Assembly: GCF_030813915.1 (NCBI RefSeq)
Contig: NZ_JAUSUJ010000025.1
Coordinates: 48,858-112,857, forward strand
From: Rhodoplanes tepidamans
GTDB lineage: Bacteria > Pseudomonadota > Alphaproteobacteria > Rhizobiales > Xanthobacteraceae
Direction: 5' to 3'
DNA length: 64,000 bases
Under the pieces are notes generated by a model. The model was not told where the DNA came from, searched no databases, and was given only the letters and a program-made list of their open reading frames with translations. Below, in pieces: positions 52,571 through 63,360 of the stretch (positions are counted from its first letter, which is position 1; every line of letters begins with the position of its first letter). The position numbers were made by a program, and so were the translations under genes.

Positions 52571-53923
52571 TTACGCGGCCTCGCCCCCGGTGATCGAGGC
52601 GAGGAACCGCGAGACCTCCTGCTTCAGGTGTCCGCTCTCGGTCGCCAGCGACTGCGCCGCCGCGTGGACGCCGCCGGCCGCATCGCCGGACTCGACCGCG
52701 CGGGCGTTCACGTCGCTGATGCTGGTCGCGACCTGTGCGGTGCCGGCGGCGGCCTGCTGGATGTTGCGGGCGATCTCCTGGGTCGCCGTGCCCTGCTGCT
52801 CGGCGGCGGCGGCGATCGCGTTGGCGATACCGGAGATCTGCGCGATGGTGGTGCTGATCTCCTTGATGGCGGTGACCGAGTCGGCGGTGGCCGACTGCAT
52901 GCCGGCGACCTGGCCGGCGATCTCCTCGGTCGCCTTGGCGGTCTGGGCGGCGAGCGCCTTGACCTCCTGGGCGACGACCGCGAAGCCCTTGCCGGCCTCG
53001 CCGGCGCGGGCCGCCTCGATGGTGGCGTTCAGCGCGAGCAGGTTGGTCTGGTCGGCGACGCTGGTGATCAGCTTGACGACGTCGCCGATGCGGCTCGCCG
53101 CCTGCGACAGCGCCGTGATGCGGGCATCGGTGCGCTCCGCCTGCTTCACCGCCTCGCCGGCGATGCGGCTCGACTCCTGCACCTGCCGGCTGATCTCCTG
53201 CACCGAGCTCGACAGCTCCTCGGCCGCCGCCGCGACGGTCTCGACATTGGTCGAGGCCTCCTCCGAGCCGGCCGCCACCGAGACGGCGAGGCTGCGGGTG
53301 TCCTCGGCGGTGCGGGTGAGCTGCCGGGCCGAATCCTCGAGCCCGCGCGCGGCCGACGACACGGTGTCGACGATGCCGCCGACGCTCGCCTGGAAATCGC
53401 CGGCGATGCGGCTCATCGACTCGCGCTTGTCGCGCTCGCCGGCCTCGATGTAGACCGAGATGGCGAAGTCCATGTCGATCATCGCGGCCTTGACGAGGGC
53501 GCCGATCAGCTTGGTGCGTCGCGCGGCGTTCGAGCCGAGCCAGCCGTCGCGGACCTCGTTCTCGATCATGGCGACGAGCCGCACCATCACGTAGCTGTAG
53601 CCGCCGATGTACCAGCGCGGCTCGAGGCCGAGCTTGTTGTGGGTCTCGCCGATGCGCTTCACCGAGCGGACGTAGTCGTCGCTGAAGTCGGCCTTGACGA
53701 TCGTCGTCCAGTGCTCGAGCTGCTTCTGCTTGGCGTGCTGCTTGCGCGCCGCGCTGGCGAACATGTTCTCCGCGGTGGGGAAGCGGTCCACCTGCGAGTA
53801 GAACGCGTCGAGGATTCCCGGCAGGTGCTTCTCGACGAGAGGCCGCATCTCCCGCAGCAGCGCGCGGGTCTCGTCGTCGATGTCGGCGAACTGCAGGCGG
53901 GCACGCAGATCCGGGTCGCTCAT
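52571..53923 (-). CDS. Globin-coupled methyl-accepting chemotaxis protein
   Basis: 450 residues, no membrane spans. Residues 1-155 form a globin-coupled sensor domain: a helical start ([22 protein letters not shown]), H95 as the likely proximal heme ligand in [22 protein letters not shown], and [12 protein letters not shown] before it. The signalling domain follows, with the conserved hairpin tip [33 protein letters not shown] near residue 325. It would sense oxygen, like HemAT, and talk to CheA/CheW encoded elsewhere. Confidence 0.9.
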   Translation of the reverse strand: MSDPDLRARLQFADIDDETRALLREMRPLVEKHLPGILDAFYSQVDRFPTAENMFASAARKQHAKQKQLEHWTTIVKADFSDDYVRSVKRIGETHNKLGLEPRWYIGGYSYVMVRLVAMIENEVRDGWLGSNAARRTKLIGALVKAAMIDMDFAISVYIEAGERDKRESMSRIAGDFQASVGGIVDTVSSAARGLEDSARQLTRTAEDTRSLAVSVAAGSEEASTNVETVAAAAEELSSSVQEISRQVQESSRIAGEAVKQAERTDARITALSQAASRIGDVVKLITSVADQTNLLALNATIEAARAGEAGKGFAVVAQEVKALAAQTAKATEEIAGQVAGMQSATADSVTAIKEISTTIAQISGIANAIAAAAEQQGTATQEIARNIQQAAAGTAQVATSISDVNARAVESGDAAGGVHAAAQSLATESGHLKQEVSRFLASITGGEAA

Positions 53924-54169
53924 GGCGCGGCTCTTCGGTTTGGGGACGGTCTGTAATCGTGAGGAACTTATTCGATCATAACCATTGCAACTTCGAGTTA
54001 AGTACCGATTAAAGTGATCTTTATAGTCCATTCGGACGAGTTGTAGCCTCGGGTCGAGCACGACCGCGACGTGGTGCCTCTCCGCGTCCTTACGGAGTTG
54101 CGCCGGCCCGGGCCTGCACCACATCGAACGGTGGGACGTTCGTCCCGGTTCGAGCCGGGAGGGCTCGCC
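53924..54169. other. Divergent intergenic region
   Basis: 246 bp between the chemoreceptor and the caspase-like gene. 53960-54040 is AT-richer (TTAAGTACCGATTAAAGTGA), fitting a promoter for the chemoreceptor. GGGAGGG precedes the start at 54170. Confidence 0.5.
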
Positions 54170-56077
54170 ATGTGGTGGCGTCCGGAACGAAGGTGGTCGA
54201 GGCCTTCGAGGCGTCGCGGCCCGGGGCCGGCGGTTCTGCTGATCGCCGCCCTGCTGGCGATCGCCTGGGCCGGCACGGCGGCGGCCGCCGCGGAGCGGCG
54301 CTACGCCCTGGTGATCGGCAACAACAGCTACGCCCATCTCGGGCCCGAGCGGCAGCTCCGCAACGCGATCGCCGACGCGCGGCTGATGCGCGACACCCTC
54401 GCCGGGCTCGGCTTCGAGGTGATCTTCGCCGAGAACGTCGACCGCCGGAGCCTGGTCGACCGGCTGTCCGACCTCGCCGCGCGGGTCGGCCGCGACGACA
54501 CCGCCTTCGTCTATTTCGCCGGCCACGGGGTCGCCTTCACGGGCGCCAATTATCTGCTGCCGAGCGACATCCCGGCGCCGCGCACGGCCGGCCGGGGCGA
54601 GGAGGGGCGGCTCGCCGAGCACGCCGTCTCCGAGGCGAGCGTGCTCGAGCGGCTGGTGCTGTCCGGCGCGCGGGTGTCGATCGTGGTGCTCGACGCCTGC
54701 CGCGACAATCCCCTGCAGGGGAGCGACCGCCGCGCCGTCGGAGGGACGCGCGGCCTGGCGGCGGGGGCCGCGGCGCAGGGCGTGTTCACCATCTACGCGG
54801 CCGGCTTCGGCCAGTCGGCGCTCGACCGGCTGGGGCCCGAGGACCCGCATCCGAACTCGGTGTTCACCCGGGTGTTCGCCGAGACCCTGAAGACCCCCGG
54901 CCTCGACCTCAAGGCGGTGGCGACCGAGACGCGCCGGCGCGTCGTCGCCATGACCCGGGCGGTCGGCTACGACCAGTTCCCGGCCTATTACGACCAGATC
55001 GTCGGCGGCGACGTCTATCTGGCCGGCGGCGGGGAGGCCGGGCCGCCGCGCGACCGCATCGCCGCGGTGGCGCCGCCGGTCGCCCCCGCGCGGCCGCGCG
55101 AGGCCGCGCCGCGCGAGGCGGAGCCGGTGCCGGCGGTCGGCATCGCGCGGCCGGCCGAGACGCCGTCCGGCCGGACGCTGGCCGGTCCGCTCACCGCGGC
55201 GCAGGAGCGCGCGCTCGCCCCCGGCGACCGCTTCACCGACTGCCTCGGCTGCCCGGACATGACCGTGCTGCCGGCCGGCCGCTTCACCATGGGATCGCCG
55301 GAGACCGAGCCGCAGCGCACCGCCAACGAGGGGCCGCAGCGGGTCGTGGCGATCGGCAGGCCGTTCGCGGCCGGCACCTTCGAGGTGACGGTCGACCAGT
55401 ACGCCGCCTTCGTGGCGGCGACCGGCCATCCGGTCGCGACCGCCTGCTACACGCTGGAGGACGGCCTCGTCGAGGAGCGGTCCGGCCGCTCCTGGCGCGA
55501 CCCCGGCTTCCCGCAGACGGGCACCCATCCGGTCGCCTGCATCGGCTGGCACGACGCCGCGGCCTATGTGGACTGGCTCGCCCGGACCACGGGCCGGCCC
55601 TACCGGCTGCCGAGCGAGGCCGAGTGGGAGTATGCGGCGCGCGGCGTGGTGACGCCCGGGCCGGCGCCGCGCTGGTCGTTCGGCGACGATCAGGCGGCGA
55701 TGTGCGGCTACGCCAACGCGGCCGACCTGACGCTGCGCAACGCCCTCAAGGGCCGCGGCCCGACCCTGTTCGTGCCGTGCCGCGACGACCACGTCTACAC
55801 GGCGCCGGTCGGGAGCTTCGCGCCGAACGCCTTCGGGCTGTTCGACCTGCACGGCAACGTCGCCGAGTGGACGGCCGACTGCTGGCGCGACGGCCATGCC
55901 GCCGTCCCGGTGAACGGCGAGGCCGGACGGACCGGCGACTGCACGCGCCGCGTGCTGCGCGGCGGCTCCTGGGTCGACGACGCGAAGCGGCTGCGCGCCG
56001 CCGCCCGGGTGATGAACCGGCCGGACGACCGCAGCGCCATCGTCGGCGTCCGGGTGGTGCGCGACCTCGTCCGCTGA
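54170..56077 (+). CDS. Orthocaspase (peptidase C14) fused to a formylglycine-generating-enzyme-like domain
   Basis: 635 residues. Basic N-terminus and one hydrophobic segment ([20 protein letters not shown], residues 21-40): signal peptide or anchor. Caspase-like domain about 42-275 with the catalytic dyad H119 (VYFAGHGVA) and C177 (LDACRDNP). A Pro/Ala linker near 290-370, then an FGE-sulfatase domain about 385-635: [65 protein letters not shown]. Most such bacterial domains lack the copper-binding Cys pair and are not true FGEs. The protein probably acts in the periplasm; its target is unknown. Confidence 0.88.
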   Translation: MWWRPERRWSRPSRRRGPGPAVLLIAALLAIAWAGTAAAAAERRYALVIGNNSYAHLGPERQLRNAIADARLMRDTLAGLGFEVIFAENVDRRSLVDRLSDLAARVGRDDTAFVYFAGHGVAFTGANYLLPSDIPAPRTAGRGEEGRLAEHAVSEASVLERLVLSGARVSIVVLDACRDNPLQGSDRRAVGGTRGLAAGAAAQGVFTIYAAGFGQSALDRLGPEDPHPNSVFTRVFAETLKTPGLDLKAVATETRRRVVAMTRAVGYDQFPAYYDQIVGGDVYLAGGGEAGPPRDRIAAVAPPVAPARPREAAPREAEPVPAVGIARPAETPSGRTLAGPLTAAQERALAPGDRFTDCLGCPDMTVLPAGRFTMGSPETEPQRTANEGPQRVVAIGRPFAAGTFEVTVDQYAAFVAATGHPVATACYTLEDGLVEERSGRSWRDPGFPQTGTHPVACIGWHDAAAYVDWLARTTGRPYRLPSEAEWEYAARGVVTPGPAPRWSFGDDQAAMCGYANAADLTLRNALKGRGPTLFVPCRDDHVYTAPVGSFAPNAFGLFDLHGNVAEWTADCWRDGHAAVPVNGEAGRTGDCTRRVLRGGSWVDDAKRLRAAARVMNRPDDRSAIVGVRVVRDLVR

Positions 56078-56231
56078 CCGGGCCTCGGTAGCGTCCCCGA
56101 TGGCCGGCGTTCCGCCGTGCCGTAGTGTTCGCCGGTCCCACCCCGCGCCGGTCGCGGCGGTCCGGACGCCCGGCGGTCCGCGCGTCCTCTCCGTCTCCGC
56201 TCCGGCCCCGTCGCCCGATCGGAGACGCGCC

Positions 56232-57758
56232 ATGCCCGTGCCCGGCGAGACCGATGCCGCCGCCATCCTGGACGGACTGATCGACACGATCGCGGCCGGC
56301 GGCGCCGCGGCGCTCGAGCCCGTGGCCCTGCGGCGCGACCTGGAGGCCGTGCGGGACGCCCTGCGCCGCGCCCGCGAGCTCGACTTCCGCGAGATCGGCG
56401 ATCATCTCTACGACGGCATCTACATCGCCGACGGCAGCGGCCGGACCCTGTGGGTGAACCGCGCCTACACGCGCATCACCGGCATCGCCGCCGAGGAGAT
56501 CGTCGGCCGCAACGTGGAGGATCTGCTGGAGGCCGGCCTCTACCGCAACGCCGTGACGCCGGAGGTGATCCGCCGGCGCCGGCAGGTCAACGCGGTCGGC
56601 GAGAGCGTGCGCAACGGCACCAAGATGCTGATCAGCGGCAATCCGCTGCTCGACCGCGCCGGGCAGGTCAAGATGGTGGTGGTGGTCGACCGCGAGATCA
56701 CCGACCTCTCCGCCATGCAGGCCGAGCTGGAGGCCACCCAGGAGAAGATGAAGGCGGTGGCGGACGCCACCGTGAAGACCAGCCGCGAGATCGAGCATCT
56801 GCGCCGGCAGGCGCCGAACCGCAGCCTGCTCGGGCGCAGCGACGCGATCCGCACGGTGCTGACCCAGATCGAGCAGGTGGCCGACCTCGACGTGACGGTG
56901 CTGATCGGTGGCGAGACCGGCGTCGGCAAGGAGGTGGTCGCCGACGAGATCCACCGCCGCGGCAGCCGCCGCGCCCGCCCCTTCATCAAGGTCAACTGCG
57001 CGGCGATCCCGGCCAGCCTGCTCGAGTCGGAGCTGTTCGGTCACGAGAAGGGGGCCTTCACGGGCGCGTCGGGCAGCGGCCGGATGGGGCTGTTCGAGCT
57101 CGCCGACAAGGGCACGCTGCTGCTCGACGAGATCGGCGAGATGCCGATCGAGCTGCAGGCGAAGCTCCTGCGGGCGATCCAGCACAAGGAGATCACCCGG
57201 GTCGGCGGCACCCGCCGGCACCGGCTCGACGTCCGCATCCTCGCCTCCACCAATCGCGACCTGCGCGACCTCGCCCGGCAGGGCCGGTTCCGGGAGGACC
57301 TGTTCTACCGGCTGGACGTGTTCCCGATCGTGCTGCCGCCGCTGCGCGGCCGGCCCGAGGACGTCGAGGTCCTGGCCGGCCACTTCCTCGCCGCCGGCAA
57401 CGCCAAGTACGACAAGACGGTCCGGCTCGCGCGGCGGGCGCTCGACATGATGATGCGCTACGCCTGGCCCGGGAACGTGCGCGAGCTGCAGAACCTGATG
57501 GAGCGGCTGGTGATCGTCTCCGAGCGCGCCGCCGTGATCGACGAGGCGCTGCTGGCGCCGCTGCTCGACCTGCCGGCCGGCCGCTGCGCCGTGTCCGAGC
57601 GCAGCCTCCAGGCGATCGTCGCCGAGGTGGAGCGCCGGGCGATCGAAGGGGCGCTCGCGACCGGCGGCAGCACCCGGCGCGCGGCCGAGCTGCTCGGCAT
57701 CGACCAGTCGACCGTGGTGAAGAAGGCGAAGCGGCTCGGCCTGCGCATCGAGCGATGA
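56232..57758 (+). CDS. PAS-linked sigma54-dependent transcriptional activator (NtrC family)
   Basis: 508 residues. An N-terminal PAS domain ([24 protein letters not shown] near residue 65), a coiled linker, then the AAA+ domain: Walker [10 protein letters not shown] near residue 230, the sigma54-contact loop GAFTGA near 280, Walker [11 protein letters not shown] near 305, R-finger region [11 protein letters not shown]. The C-terminal Fis-type helix-turn-helix is near 475-505 ([25 protein letters not shown]). It is followed after 194 nt by an operon with a sigma54 promoter, the obvious target. Confidence 0.93.
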   Translation: MPVPGETDAAAILDGLIDTIAAGGAAALEPVALRRDLEAVRDALRRARELDFREIGDHLYDGIYIADGSGRTLWVNRAYTRITGIAAEEIVGRNVEDLLEAGLYRNAVTPEVIRRRRQVNAVGESVRNGTKMLISGNPLLDRAGQVKMVVVVDREITDLSAMQAELEATQEKMKAVADATVKTSREIEHLRRQAPNRSLLGRSDAIRTVLTQIEQVADLDVTVLIGGETGVGKEVVADEIHRRGSRRARPFIKVNCAAIPASLLESELFGHEKGAFTGASGSGRMGLFELADKGTLLLDEIGEMPIELQAKLLRAIQHKEITRVGGTRRHRLDVRILASTNRDLRDLARQGRFREDLFYRLDVFPIVLPPLRGRPEDVEVLAGHFLAAGNAKYDKTVRLARRALDMMMRYAWPGNVRELQNLMERLVIVSERAAVIDEALLAPLLDLPAGRCAVSERSLQAIVAEVERRAIEGALATGGSTRRAAELLGIDQSTVVKKAKRLGLRIER

Positions 57759-57770
57759 CGGACGTCATCG
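57753..57770. promoter_or_regulatory. Perfect inverted repeat, candidate upstream activator site
   Basis: CGATGAC-GGAC-GTCATCG, overlapping the regulator's stop codon, 130 nt upstream of the sigma54 promoter core. A second related pair, CGTCATCGC (57785-57793) and GCGATGACG (57841-57849), lies between. The spacing fits enhancer sites for an NtrC-type activator; they might also be a dispersed repeat. Confidence 0.4.
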
Positions 57771-57899
57771 GTCGTGATGCCGTTCGTCATCGCGGCGGAG
57801 GCCCCGTGGCCGTGCGGTCCGACGCGCGGATCGCGGGATCGCGATGACGGGGCGCATCGGGGCCCGCCGAAAAGTCCTTCGTGCACCGTCGATTGTTGC

Positions 57900-57915
57900 T
57901 GGCTTTCATCTTGCT
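57900..57915 (+). promoter_or_regulatory. Sigma54 (-24/-12) promoter of the BKACE operon
   Basis: TGGC-N7-TTGCT with exactly the consensus spacing (GG and GC 10 bp apart), 38 nt upstream of the first ATG. The -24 flank reads TTT instead of ACG. A sigma54 activator gene lies immediately upstream. Confidence 0.75.
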
Positions 57916-57952
57916 GCCCGGTCCTCGGCACAACCGTCGAGGACACGATCGC

Positions 57953-58774
57953 ATGGCCAAACAGATCATCACCGTCGCCACCACGGGCGCCTGGCCCACC
58001 AAGGAGCACAATCCGAACGTTCCGCTGACCCCGAAGGAGATCGCCGCCGACGTCTACGAGTGCTGGCAGGCCGGCGCCGGGATCGCGCATCTGCACATGC
58101 GCGACGCCGAAGGCCGCGGCACCATGGACAAGCACCGCTTCGCCGAGACGGTCGCGCTGATCCGCGAGAGGTGCGACATCGTCCTCAACCTCACCACCTC
58201 GGGCGACCTGAACGCCACCGACGAGACCCGGATGGCGCATCTGATCGCGCTGGAGCCGGAGCTCGCCTCCTACGACTGCGGCTCGATGAACTGGATGCAC
58301 ACGTCCCTGTTCATCAACCATCCGAACTTCCTGGAGGCGCTCGGCCGGACGATGGGCGAGCACGGCGTGCGGCCGGAGATCGAGGTGTTCGACGCCGGCA
58401 TGTTCTACAACGCCCAGCACTACATGAAGAAGGGCGTCATCCCGTCGCCCGGCTACTTCCAGTTCGTGCTCGGCGCCGCCGGCGGCATCGCCGCGACGGT
58501 GGAGAACCTGGTCTTCCTGAAGGGGCTGCTGCCGCCCGACGCCAAGTGGTCGGCGTTCGGCATAGGTGCCGCGCATCTGCCGATCCTGTTCGCCACCATC
58601 GCGCTCGGCGGCAACGTCCGGGTCGGCATGGAGGACAACGTCTACTACGCCAAGGGGCGGCTGGCGAAGTCGAACGCCGAGTTCGTCGAGCGGGCCGCGC
58701 GGCTGATCCGGGAGGCCAACAACGAGGTCGCGACCCCGGCCGAGGTGCGCGAGATCCTGGACCTGCGGCGCTAG
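57953..58774 (+). CDS. Beta-keto acid cleavage enzyme (BKACE, DUF849)
   Basis: 273 residues, the normal length. The BKACE TIM-barrel motifs are visible: TTGAWPTKEHNPNVPLTPKEIA near residue 10, the zinc-ligand region IAHLHMRD near 46, NLTTSGD near 85, PEIEVFDAGM near 150, and GNVRVGMEDNVYY near 222. These zinc enzymes convert a beta-keto acid plus acetyl-CoA into acetoacetate and a new CoA ester. Which keto acid is used depends on pocket residues and cannot be read here. First gene of the operon. Confidence 0.9.
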   Translation: MAKQIITVATTGAWPTKEHNPNVPLTPKEIAADVYECWQAGAGIAHLHMRDAEGRGTMDKHRFAETVALIRERCDIVLNLTTSGDLNATDETRMAHLIALEPELASYDCGSMNWMHTSLFINHPNFLEALGRTMGEHGVRPEIEVFDAGMFYNAQHYMKKGVIPSPGYFQFVLGAAGGIAATVENLVFLKGLLPPDAKWSAFGIGAAHLPILFATIALGGNVRVGMEDNVYYAKGRLAKSNAEFVERAARLIREANNEVATPAEVREILDLRR

Positions 58775-58783
58775 GGGGCGACG

Positions 58784-59728
58784 ATGATCAGAACCATCGG
58801 AGTCGTCGGCGCCGGAACGATGGGCCACGGCATCGCCGAGGCCTTCGCGCTCGGCGGCTTCGACGTGAGACTCCAGGATCCGAGCGCGGCGGTGCTCGCC
58901 GCCGCCAAGCCGCTGATCCGCGAGGAGCTCGACCTCCTGGTCGAGGAGGCCTACGTCGACGCCGCGGCCGCCGCCGCGGCCCTCGACCGCATCGTGCCGG
59001 TCGCCGACCTGAGCGAGGCGGTCGCGTCCTGCGACTTCGTCATCGAGGCGGCGCCCGAGACGCTCGAGCTGAAGCAGACGCTGTTCGCCGAGCTCGACGC
59101 GATCTGCCGGCCCGACGCGGTGCTGGCCAGCAACACGTCGAGCCTGCCGCTCGACGGCATGACGGCCCGGCTCGGGCCCGAGCGCCGGCGCCGCATCATG
59201 GTGACGCACTGGTACAACCCGGCGCACCTGATGCCGATCGTCGAGCTCTCCTTCTTCGGCAACATGCCGGACGAGATCTACGCCGAGGTCGAGGCGCTGC
59301 ACCGCGCCATCGGCAAGCAGACCGTCAAGGTGCTCAAGGACGTGCCGGGGCTGGTCGCCAACCGCATCCAGCAGGGCGTCGCCCGCGAGGTGTTCTCGAT
59401 CATCGAGCAGGGCATCGCCGCGCCGGAGGACGTCGACCGGGCGCTGAAGTTCGGGCCGGCGTTCCGCTACGCCACCACGGGCCAGCTCGAGGTCGCCGAC
59501 TTCGGCGGCCTCGATATCTGGTGCGTGGTCGGCGACAACCTGCTCGCCGTGATGGACGACTCCCGCCGCGCCAACGAGATGCTGCGCGCCAAGGTGCGGG
59601 AGGGAAAGCTCGGCCTCAAGTCGGGGGAGGGGTTCTTCACCTATCCGCCCGACCGGGTCGCGGCGATCCGCAAGCAGTTCATGCGCAAGCTCGTCCATCA
59701 GCTCAAGGCGTCCGCGTTCTACGCGTGA
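58784..59728 (+). CDS. 3-hydroxyacyl-CoA dehydrogenase family protein
   Basis: 314 residues. The NAD-binding Rossmann motif IGVVGAGTMGHGIAEAFALGG at residues 5-25, catalytic-region motifs ASNTSSLPL, THWYNPAHLMPIVEL, and KDVPGLVANRIQQGVAREVFSIIEQGIA. In this context it may act on free 3-hydroxy acids (as L-carnitine or 3-hydroxy acid dehydrogenases do) and supply the keto acid for BKACE. Nine nucleotides separate it from the BKACE gene. Confidence 0.88.
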   Translation: MIRTIGVVGAGTMGHGIAEAFALGGFDVRLQDPSAAVLAAAKPLIREELDLLVEEAYVDAAAAAAALDRIVPVADLSEAVASCDFVIEAAPETLELKQTLFAELDAICRPDAVLASNTSSLPLDGMTARLGPERRRRIMVTHWYNPAHLMPIVELSFFGNMPDEIYAEVEALHRAIGKQTVKVLKDVPGLVANRIQQGVAREVFSIIEQGIAAPEDVDRALKFGPAFRYATTGQLEVADFGGLDIWCVVGDNLLAVMDDSRRANEMLRAKVREGKLGLKSGEGFFTYPPDRVAAIRKQFMRKLVHQLKASAFYA

Positions 59729-59768
59729 GCCGCGTCGGAACCGACAAGAACACACGGGGGAAAATCAG

Positions 59769-61115
59769 ATGCTCTGGCGACTGTCCAAGTCGTTTCAATT
59801 CGCCGCCGACCGGTACATCCCGGACTCGTTCGTCTTCTGCGTGATCCTCACGCTGCTCGCCTATGTCTGCGGCCTGATGGTGAGCCCGGACAAGCCGATG
59901 GGCCTGGTGATCGGCTGGTACAACGGCCTGTGGTCGATGATCGGCTTCGCCTTCCAGATGTCGTTCATGGTGGTGTGCTGCGGCGCCGCCGCCAAGGCGC
60001 CGCTGATCGAGCGCGGCCTCGCCGCGGTGGCCCGCCTGCCGCGGGCGCCGTGGGTCGGCATGGTCGTGCTGCTGGTCTTCGGCTTCGTCTCCAGCCTGAT
60101 CAACTGGGCGTTTTCGACGATCCTGACGCCGATCCTCGCCATGCAGCTGTCGCGCAACGTCAAGGGGATGCATTTCCCGCTGATGATCGCGGCCGGCTAC
60201 GCCACCATGGTGATCGGCCAGACCTGGGGCCCGAGCGCCAGCGTCTACGCCCTGGTCGCCACCAAGGGCCACTTCCTGGAGAGCTCGATCGGCGTGTGGA
60301 CCCAGGACCAGACGGTCTACAACCCGGTCAACACCACGATCTTCTTCATCATGGTGGTCACCGTGATCCTGATCGGCGTGTTCACCCGGCCGCCGGCCGA
60401 GGAGGTGATCGCCTTCGCGCCGAAGGTGGATCCGGTCCCGGTCGTCGAGGTCGAGGAGGAGGCGGGCGAGCGGACCTTCGCGGACCGCATGAACGAGAGC
60501 CGCATCCTGATGCTGATCATCGGCGTCGCCGGCATCGCCGTGATCGTCGACAGCATCGTCACCAAGGGCGTGATGAAGTCGCTCGACTTCAATTTCGTGA
60601 TCTTCCTGTTCCTCACGCTCAACGCGTTCCTCTACAACACGCCGCGCCGCTTCGTCGCCGCCTTCAAGGACATGATGCGGCCGGCCGCCGAGGTGATGCT
60701 GCAGTTCCCGTTCTACGGCGGGATCATGGGCATGATGACCGCGTCCGGGCTCGGCAAGGTGCTGGCCGGGCTGCTGATCCAGGTCGCGACCGTCGACACC
60801 ATCTATCTCTGGTCGTTCCTCTCGGCCTGCTTCATCAACCTGTTCATCCCGTCGCAGGGCGGGCAGTGGATCGTCCAGGGCCCGATCCTCACCGAGGCGG
60901 CGCTCGCCCTCAAGGCGAACATGCCGCTGGTGTTCAACGCCTTCGTCCACGGCGACGAGGCGACCAACATGATCCAGCCGCTCTACGTCATTCCGGCGCT
61001 GGCACTGGTCGGCATGAAGCTCAAGGAGGTGTGGGGCTTCATGGCGTTCATCGGCGTGTTCTGGATCGTCATCGTCGGCACCTGCTTCCTGGTGCTGCCG
61101 AGGCTGATGATGTGA
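59769..61115 (+). CDS. atoE: Short-chain fatty acid transporter (AtoE family)
   Basis: 448 residues with about ten to twelve membrane spans. SLINWAFSTILTPILA, GYATMVIGQTWGPSASVYALVA and NLFIPSQGGQWIVQGPI are AtoE signatures. It would import short-chain acids for the two preceding enzymes. Forty nucleotides separate it from the dehydrogenase, with GGGGGA before the ATG. The operon ends at the terminator at 61171. Confidence 0.9.
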   Translation: MLWRLSKSFQFAADRYIPDSFVFCVILTLLAYVCGLMVSPDKPMGLVIGWYNGLWSMIGFAFQMSFMVVCCGAAAKAPLIERGLAAVARLPRAPWVGMVVLLVFGFVSSLINWAFSTILTPILAMQLSRNVKGMHFPLMIAAGYATMVIGQTWGPSASVYALVATKGHFLESSIGVWTQDQTVYNPVNTTIFFIMVVTVILIGVFTRPPAEEVIAFAPKVDPVPVVEVEEEAGERTFADRMNESRILMLIIGVAGIAVIVDSIVTKGVMKSLDFNFVIFLFLTLNAFLYNTPRRFVAAFKDMMRPAAEVMLQFPFYGGIMGMMTASGLGKVLAGLLIQVATVDTIYLWSFLSACFINLFIPSQGGQWIVQGPILTEAALALKANMPLVFNAFVHGDEATNMIQPLYVIPALALVGMKLKEVWGFMAFIGVFWIVIVGTCFLVLPRLMM

Positions 61116-61170
61116 CGGCCGTGGTCGTCCCGGCGGCGTGCCGCCGGGACTCGACGCCAGACGAACGAAA

Positions 61171-61199
61171 GCCGGCGGTCTCGCGACCGCCGGCTTTTT
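61171..61199. terminator. Rho-independent terminator of the BKACE-atoE operon
   Basis: GCCGGCGGTC-TCGC-GACCGCCGGC followed by TTTTT, an exact 10-bp stem with a U-tract on the plus strand. On the minus strand the preceding GAAA gives TTTC, so it may also serve the convergent chemoreceptor gene. Confidence 0.9.
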
Positions 61200-61263
61200 C
61201 ACGAGGATCGGTGCGATCGGCGCCGCCGCTCGGGCGGCGCGGATCTTGTCGAGCAGGCGCCGC

Positions 61264-63360
61264 TCAGGCGGCGCGGATCTTCTCCAGAAAGCTGTCGACC
61301 TCGCTGCGCAGCCGCGCGGCTTCCTCGGTCAGCACGGCGGCGCTCGACTCGACGCCGCCGGCGGCCGTGCCGGTCTGGTCGGCGCAGGCCCGCACGCCGG
61401 CGATGTTGTCGGTGACGTTCTGGGTGCGCCGGGCCGCTTCCTGGGTGTTGCGGGTGATCTCGGCGGTCGCCGCTCCCTGCTCCTCGACGGCGGCGGCGAT
61501 CGAGCTCGCCACGGTCGACACCTCGGCGATGGTGGTGCCGATGCGTCGCATGGCGGCGAGCGCCTGGTCGGCGACCTCCTGGATGGCGCCGACCTGGCTG
61601 GAGATGTCCTCGGTCGCCTTGGCGGTCTGGCCGGCGAGGTTCTTCACCTCGGAGGCGACCACGGCGAAGCCCTTGCCGGCCTCGCCGGCGCGGGCCGCCT
61701 CGATCGTCGCATTGAGGGCGAGCAGGTTGGTCTGGCTGGCGATGGCCGTGATCAGGCTGACGATCTCGCCGATGCGATGGGCCGCGTCGGTGAGGCCCTG
61801 CACGGTGGCGTCGGTCTCCTGCGTCTCGGTGACGGCGCGCTTGGCGACGGTCGCCGCGTGCGAGACCTGACGGCTGATCTCGCCGATCGAGGAGGACAGC
61901 TCCTCGGAGGCGGCGGCGACCGTCTGCACGTTCTGGGCGGCCTCGTCGGAAGAGACGGCGGCGTCGTGCGCCTGGCCGTTGGTCTGGGTGGCGGTCGCGG
62001 TCAGCGTCTCGGAGGTGCGGCGCATCTCGCCGGCGGCGGAGCCGAGCGCCTCGAGCGCCGCGCCGATGCCGGCCTCGAACTCGCCGATGGCGCGCTCGAC
62101 CGCCTGCTGGCGCTGGCCGGCCTGATCGCGGCGGCGGCTCTGTTCGGCCTCGATGCGGGCCTTCTCCAGCGCATTCTCCTTGAAGGTGGCCAGCGCCGCC
62201 GCGAGGCTGCCGATCTCGTCGGTGCGGTCGCGATAGGGGACCTCGACCGAGAGGTCGCCGTCGGCGACCTTGACCATGGCGCCCTGGATGCCCTGCAGCG
62301 GGCGGATGACCCGGCGGCTGACGATGGCGAGGCCGCCGGCGGCCAGCGCCAGCGCGCCGATCAGCAGCGCCAGGCTGACGATCAGGTTGGTGCGGGCTTC
62401 GGCGACCTTGGCCTGGGCATGGTCGGTCGCCGCGTCGAGCGCCGTCTCGGCGAGCGCGACCAGGGACTGCAGGCGCGGGATCGAATCGACGCTCCAGTCG
62501 CTGCTCTTGATGTCGACCGGCTGCCCGGCCGCCAGCGCCGCGATGGTCTGCCGGCGGGTGGCGACATAGTCGGGCGCGAAGAACAGAGCCTTGGCCTTGT
62601 CCATGGCGGCGTGCAGCGGGGAGGCCGGCGCGAGCCCGCTCCTCGCCGACTCGATGATCTGCCAGCCGGCATCGAGCCGGCCGATCTGGTTCCACAGGGT
62701 CTGGACCGTGCCCTCCGGCACGCGCTGCTTGAAAGCGAGCGCGGAGGCGACCGTCGCGGAGGCGGCGCCGCCATTGTCGCGCACCAGCCAGGCGGCGTCC
62801 TTCAGCTGCATCATCTGGTCGACGAACGCCTCGTTGTTCATCACCACCTTGGCGATCGCCGGGTTGATCGCGTTGATGACGTCGAGCAGCCCCGTCATGT
62901 TGGCCTCCGCCTCGCGGGCGAGGCCGGCGCGGCGCTGCGGCTTCGGCTTCGCCAGATTCGCCGCGATCTCGCCGTCGAGACGCATCTGCGTCTGCAGGAG
63001 CTGCGCGAGCGTGGCGACGCGCTCGGCACGGCCCGGAAAGTCGATGCCCGGGAGAGCCTTCAGGCTCGCCTGCAGGGCCGGCGTGATGGTGGCGGTGAAG
63101 CCCGCGACCATCTTGGTCTGGTCGGCATTGGCGGGGGCGTCGATATTGAGCGTGCGGATCGTGATGGCGCGGCTCATCCGCAGGGTCGACATCGCCCGGA
63201 ACAGGTGGCCGGCGGCACCGGCGACGTCGGAGACGCGGTTCGCCGTGGCGAGGGTCTGCCAGGCCGTCCAGGCACCCGATCCGAGCACCAGGACGATGGT
63301 GGTCGCCATCACGACGATGACGGACTTGAGAAGAACGTTCGAGGACAAGGTGCGAAACAT
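61264..63360 (-). CDS. Membrane methyl-accepting chemotaxis protein
   Basis: 698 residues. A first span ([19 protein letters not shown], residues about 13-32), a large helical sensor region to about residue 330 with an NIT/4HB-like all-helical composition, a second span ([22 protein letters not shown]), a HAMP domain ([42 protein letters not shown]), then the signalling domain with tip [36 protein letters not shown]. No pentapeptide tether for CheR is present. A nearly identical signalling end belongs to the next gene. Confidence 0.93.
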   Translation of the reverse strand: MFRTLSSNVLLKSVIVVMATTIVLVLGSGAWTAWQTLATANRVSDVAGAAGHLFRAMSTLRMSRAITIRTLNIDAPANADQTKMVAGFTATITPALQASLKALPGIDFPGRAERVATLAQLLQTQMRLDGEIAANLAKPKPQRRAGLAREAEANMTGLLDVINAINPAIAKVVMNNEAFVDQMMQLKDAAWLVRDNGGAASATVASALAFKQRVPEGTVQTLWNQIGRLDAGWQIIESARSGLAPASPLHAAMDKAKALFFAPDYVATRRQTIAALAAGQPVDIKSSDWSVDSIPRLQSLVALAETALDAATDHAQAKVAEARTNLIVSLALLIGALALAAGGLAIVSRRVIRPLQGIQGAMVKVADGDLSVEVPYRDRTDEIGSLAAALATFKENALEKARIEAEQSRRRDQAGQRQQAVERAIGEFEAGIGAALEALGSAAGEMRRTSETLTATATQTNGQAHDAAVSSDEAAQNVQTVAAASEELSSSIGEISRQVSHAATVAKRAVTETQETDATVQGLTDAAHRIGEIVSLITAIASQTNLLALNATIEAARAGEAGKGFAVVASEVKNLAGQTAKATEDISSQVGAIQEVADQALAAMRRIGTTIAEVSTVASSIAAAVEEQGAATAEITRNTQEAARRTQNVTDNIAGVRACADQTGTAAGGVESSAAVLTEEAARLRSEVDSFLEKIRAA

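Noticed and set aside
52571..56287. A 1238-codon frame apparently fusing the chemoreceptor to more sequence
   Set aside because: The part upstream of 53923 is antisense to the caspase-FGE gene and has shadow composition. The receptor starts at 53923.
57785..57849. CGTCATCGC/GCGATGACG pair as proven enhancer sites
   Set aside because: The pair also resembles the ends of dispersed palindromes (CGTCAT...ATGACG), so it is mentioned only as an alternative.
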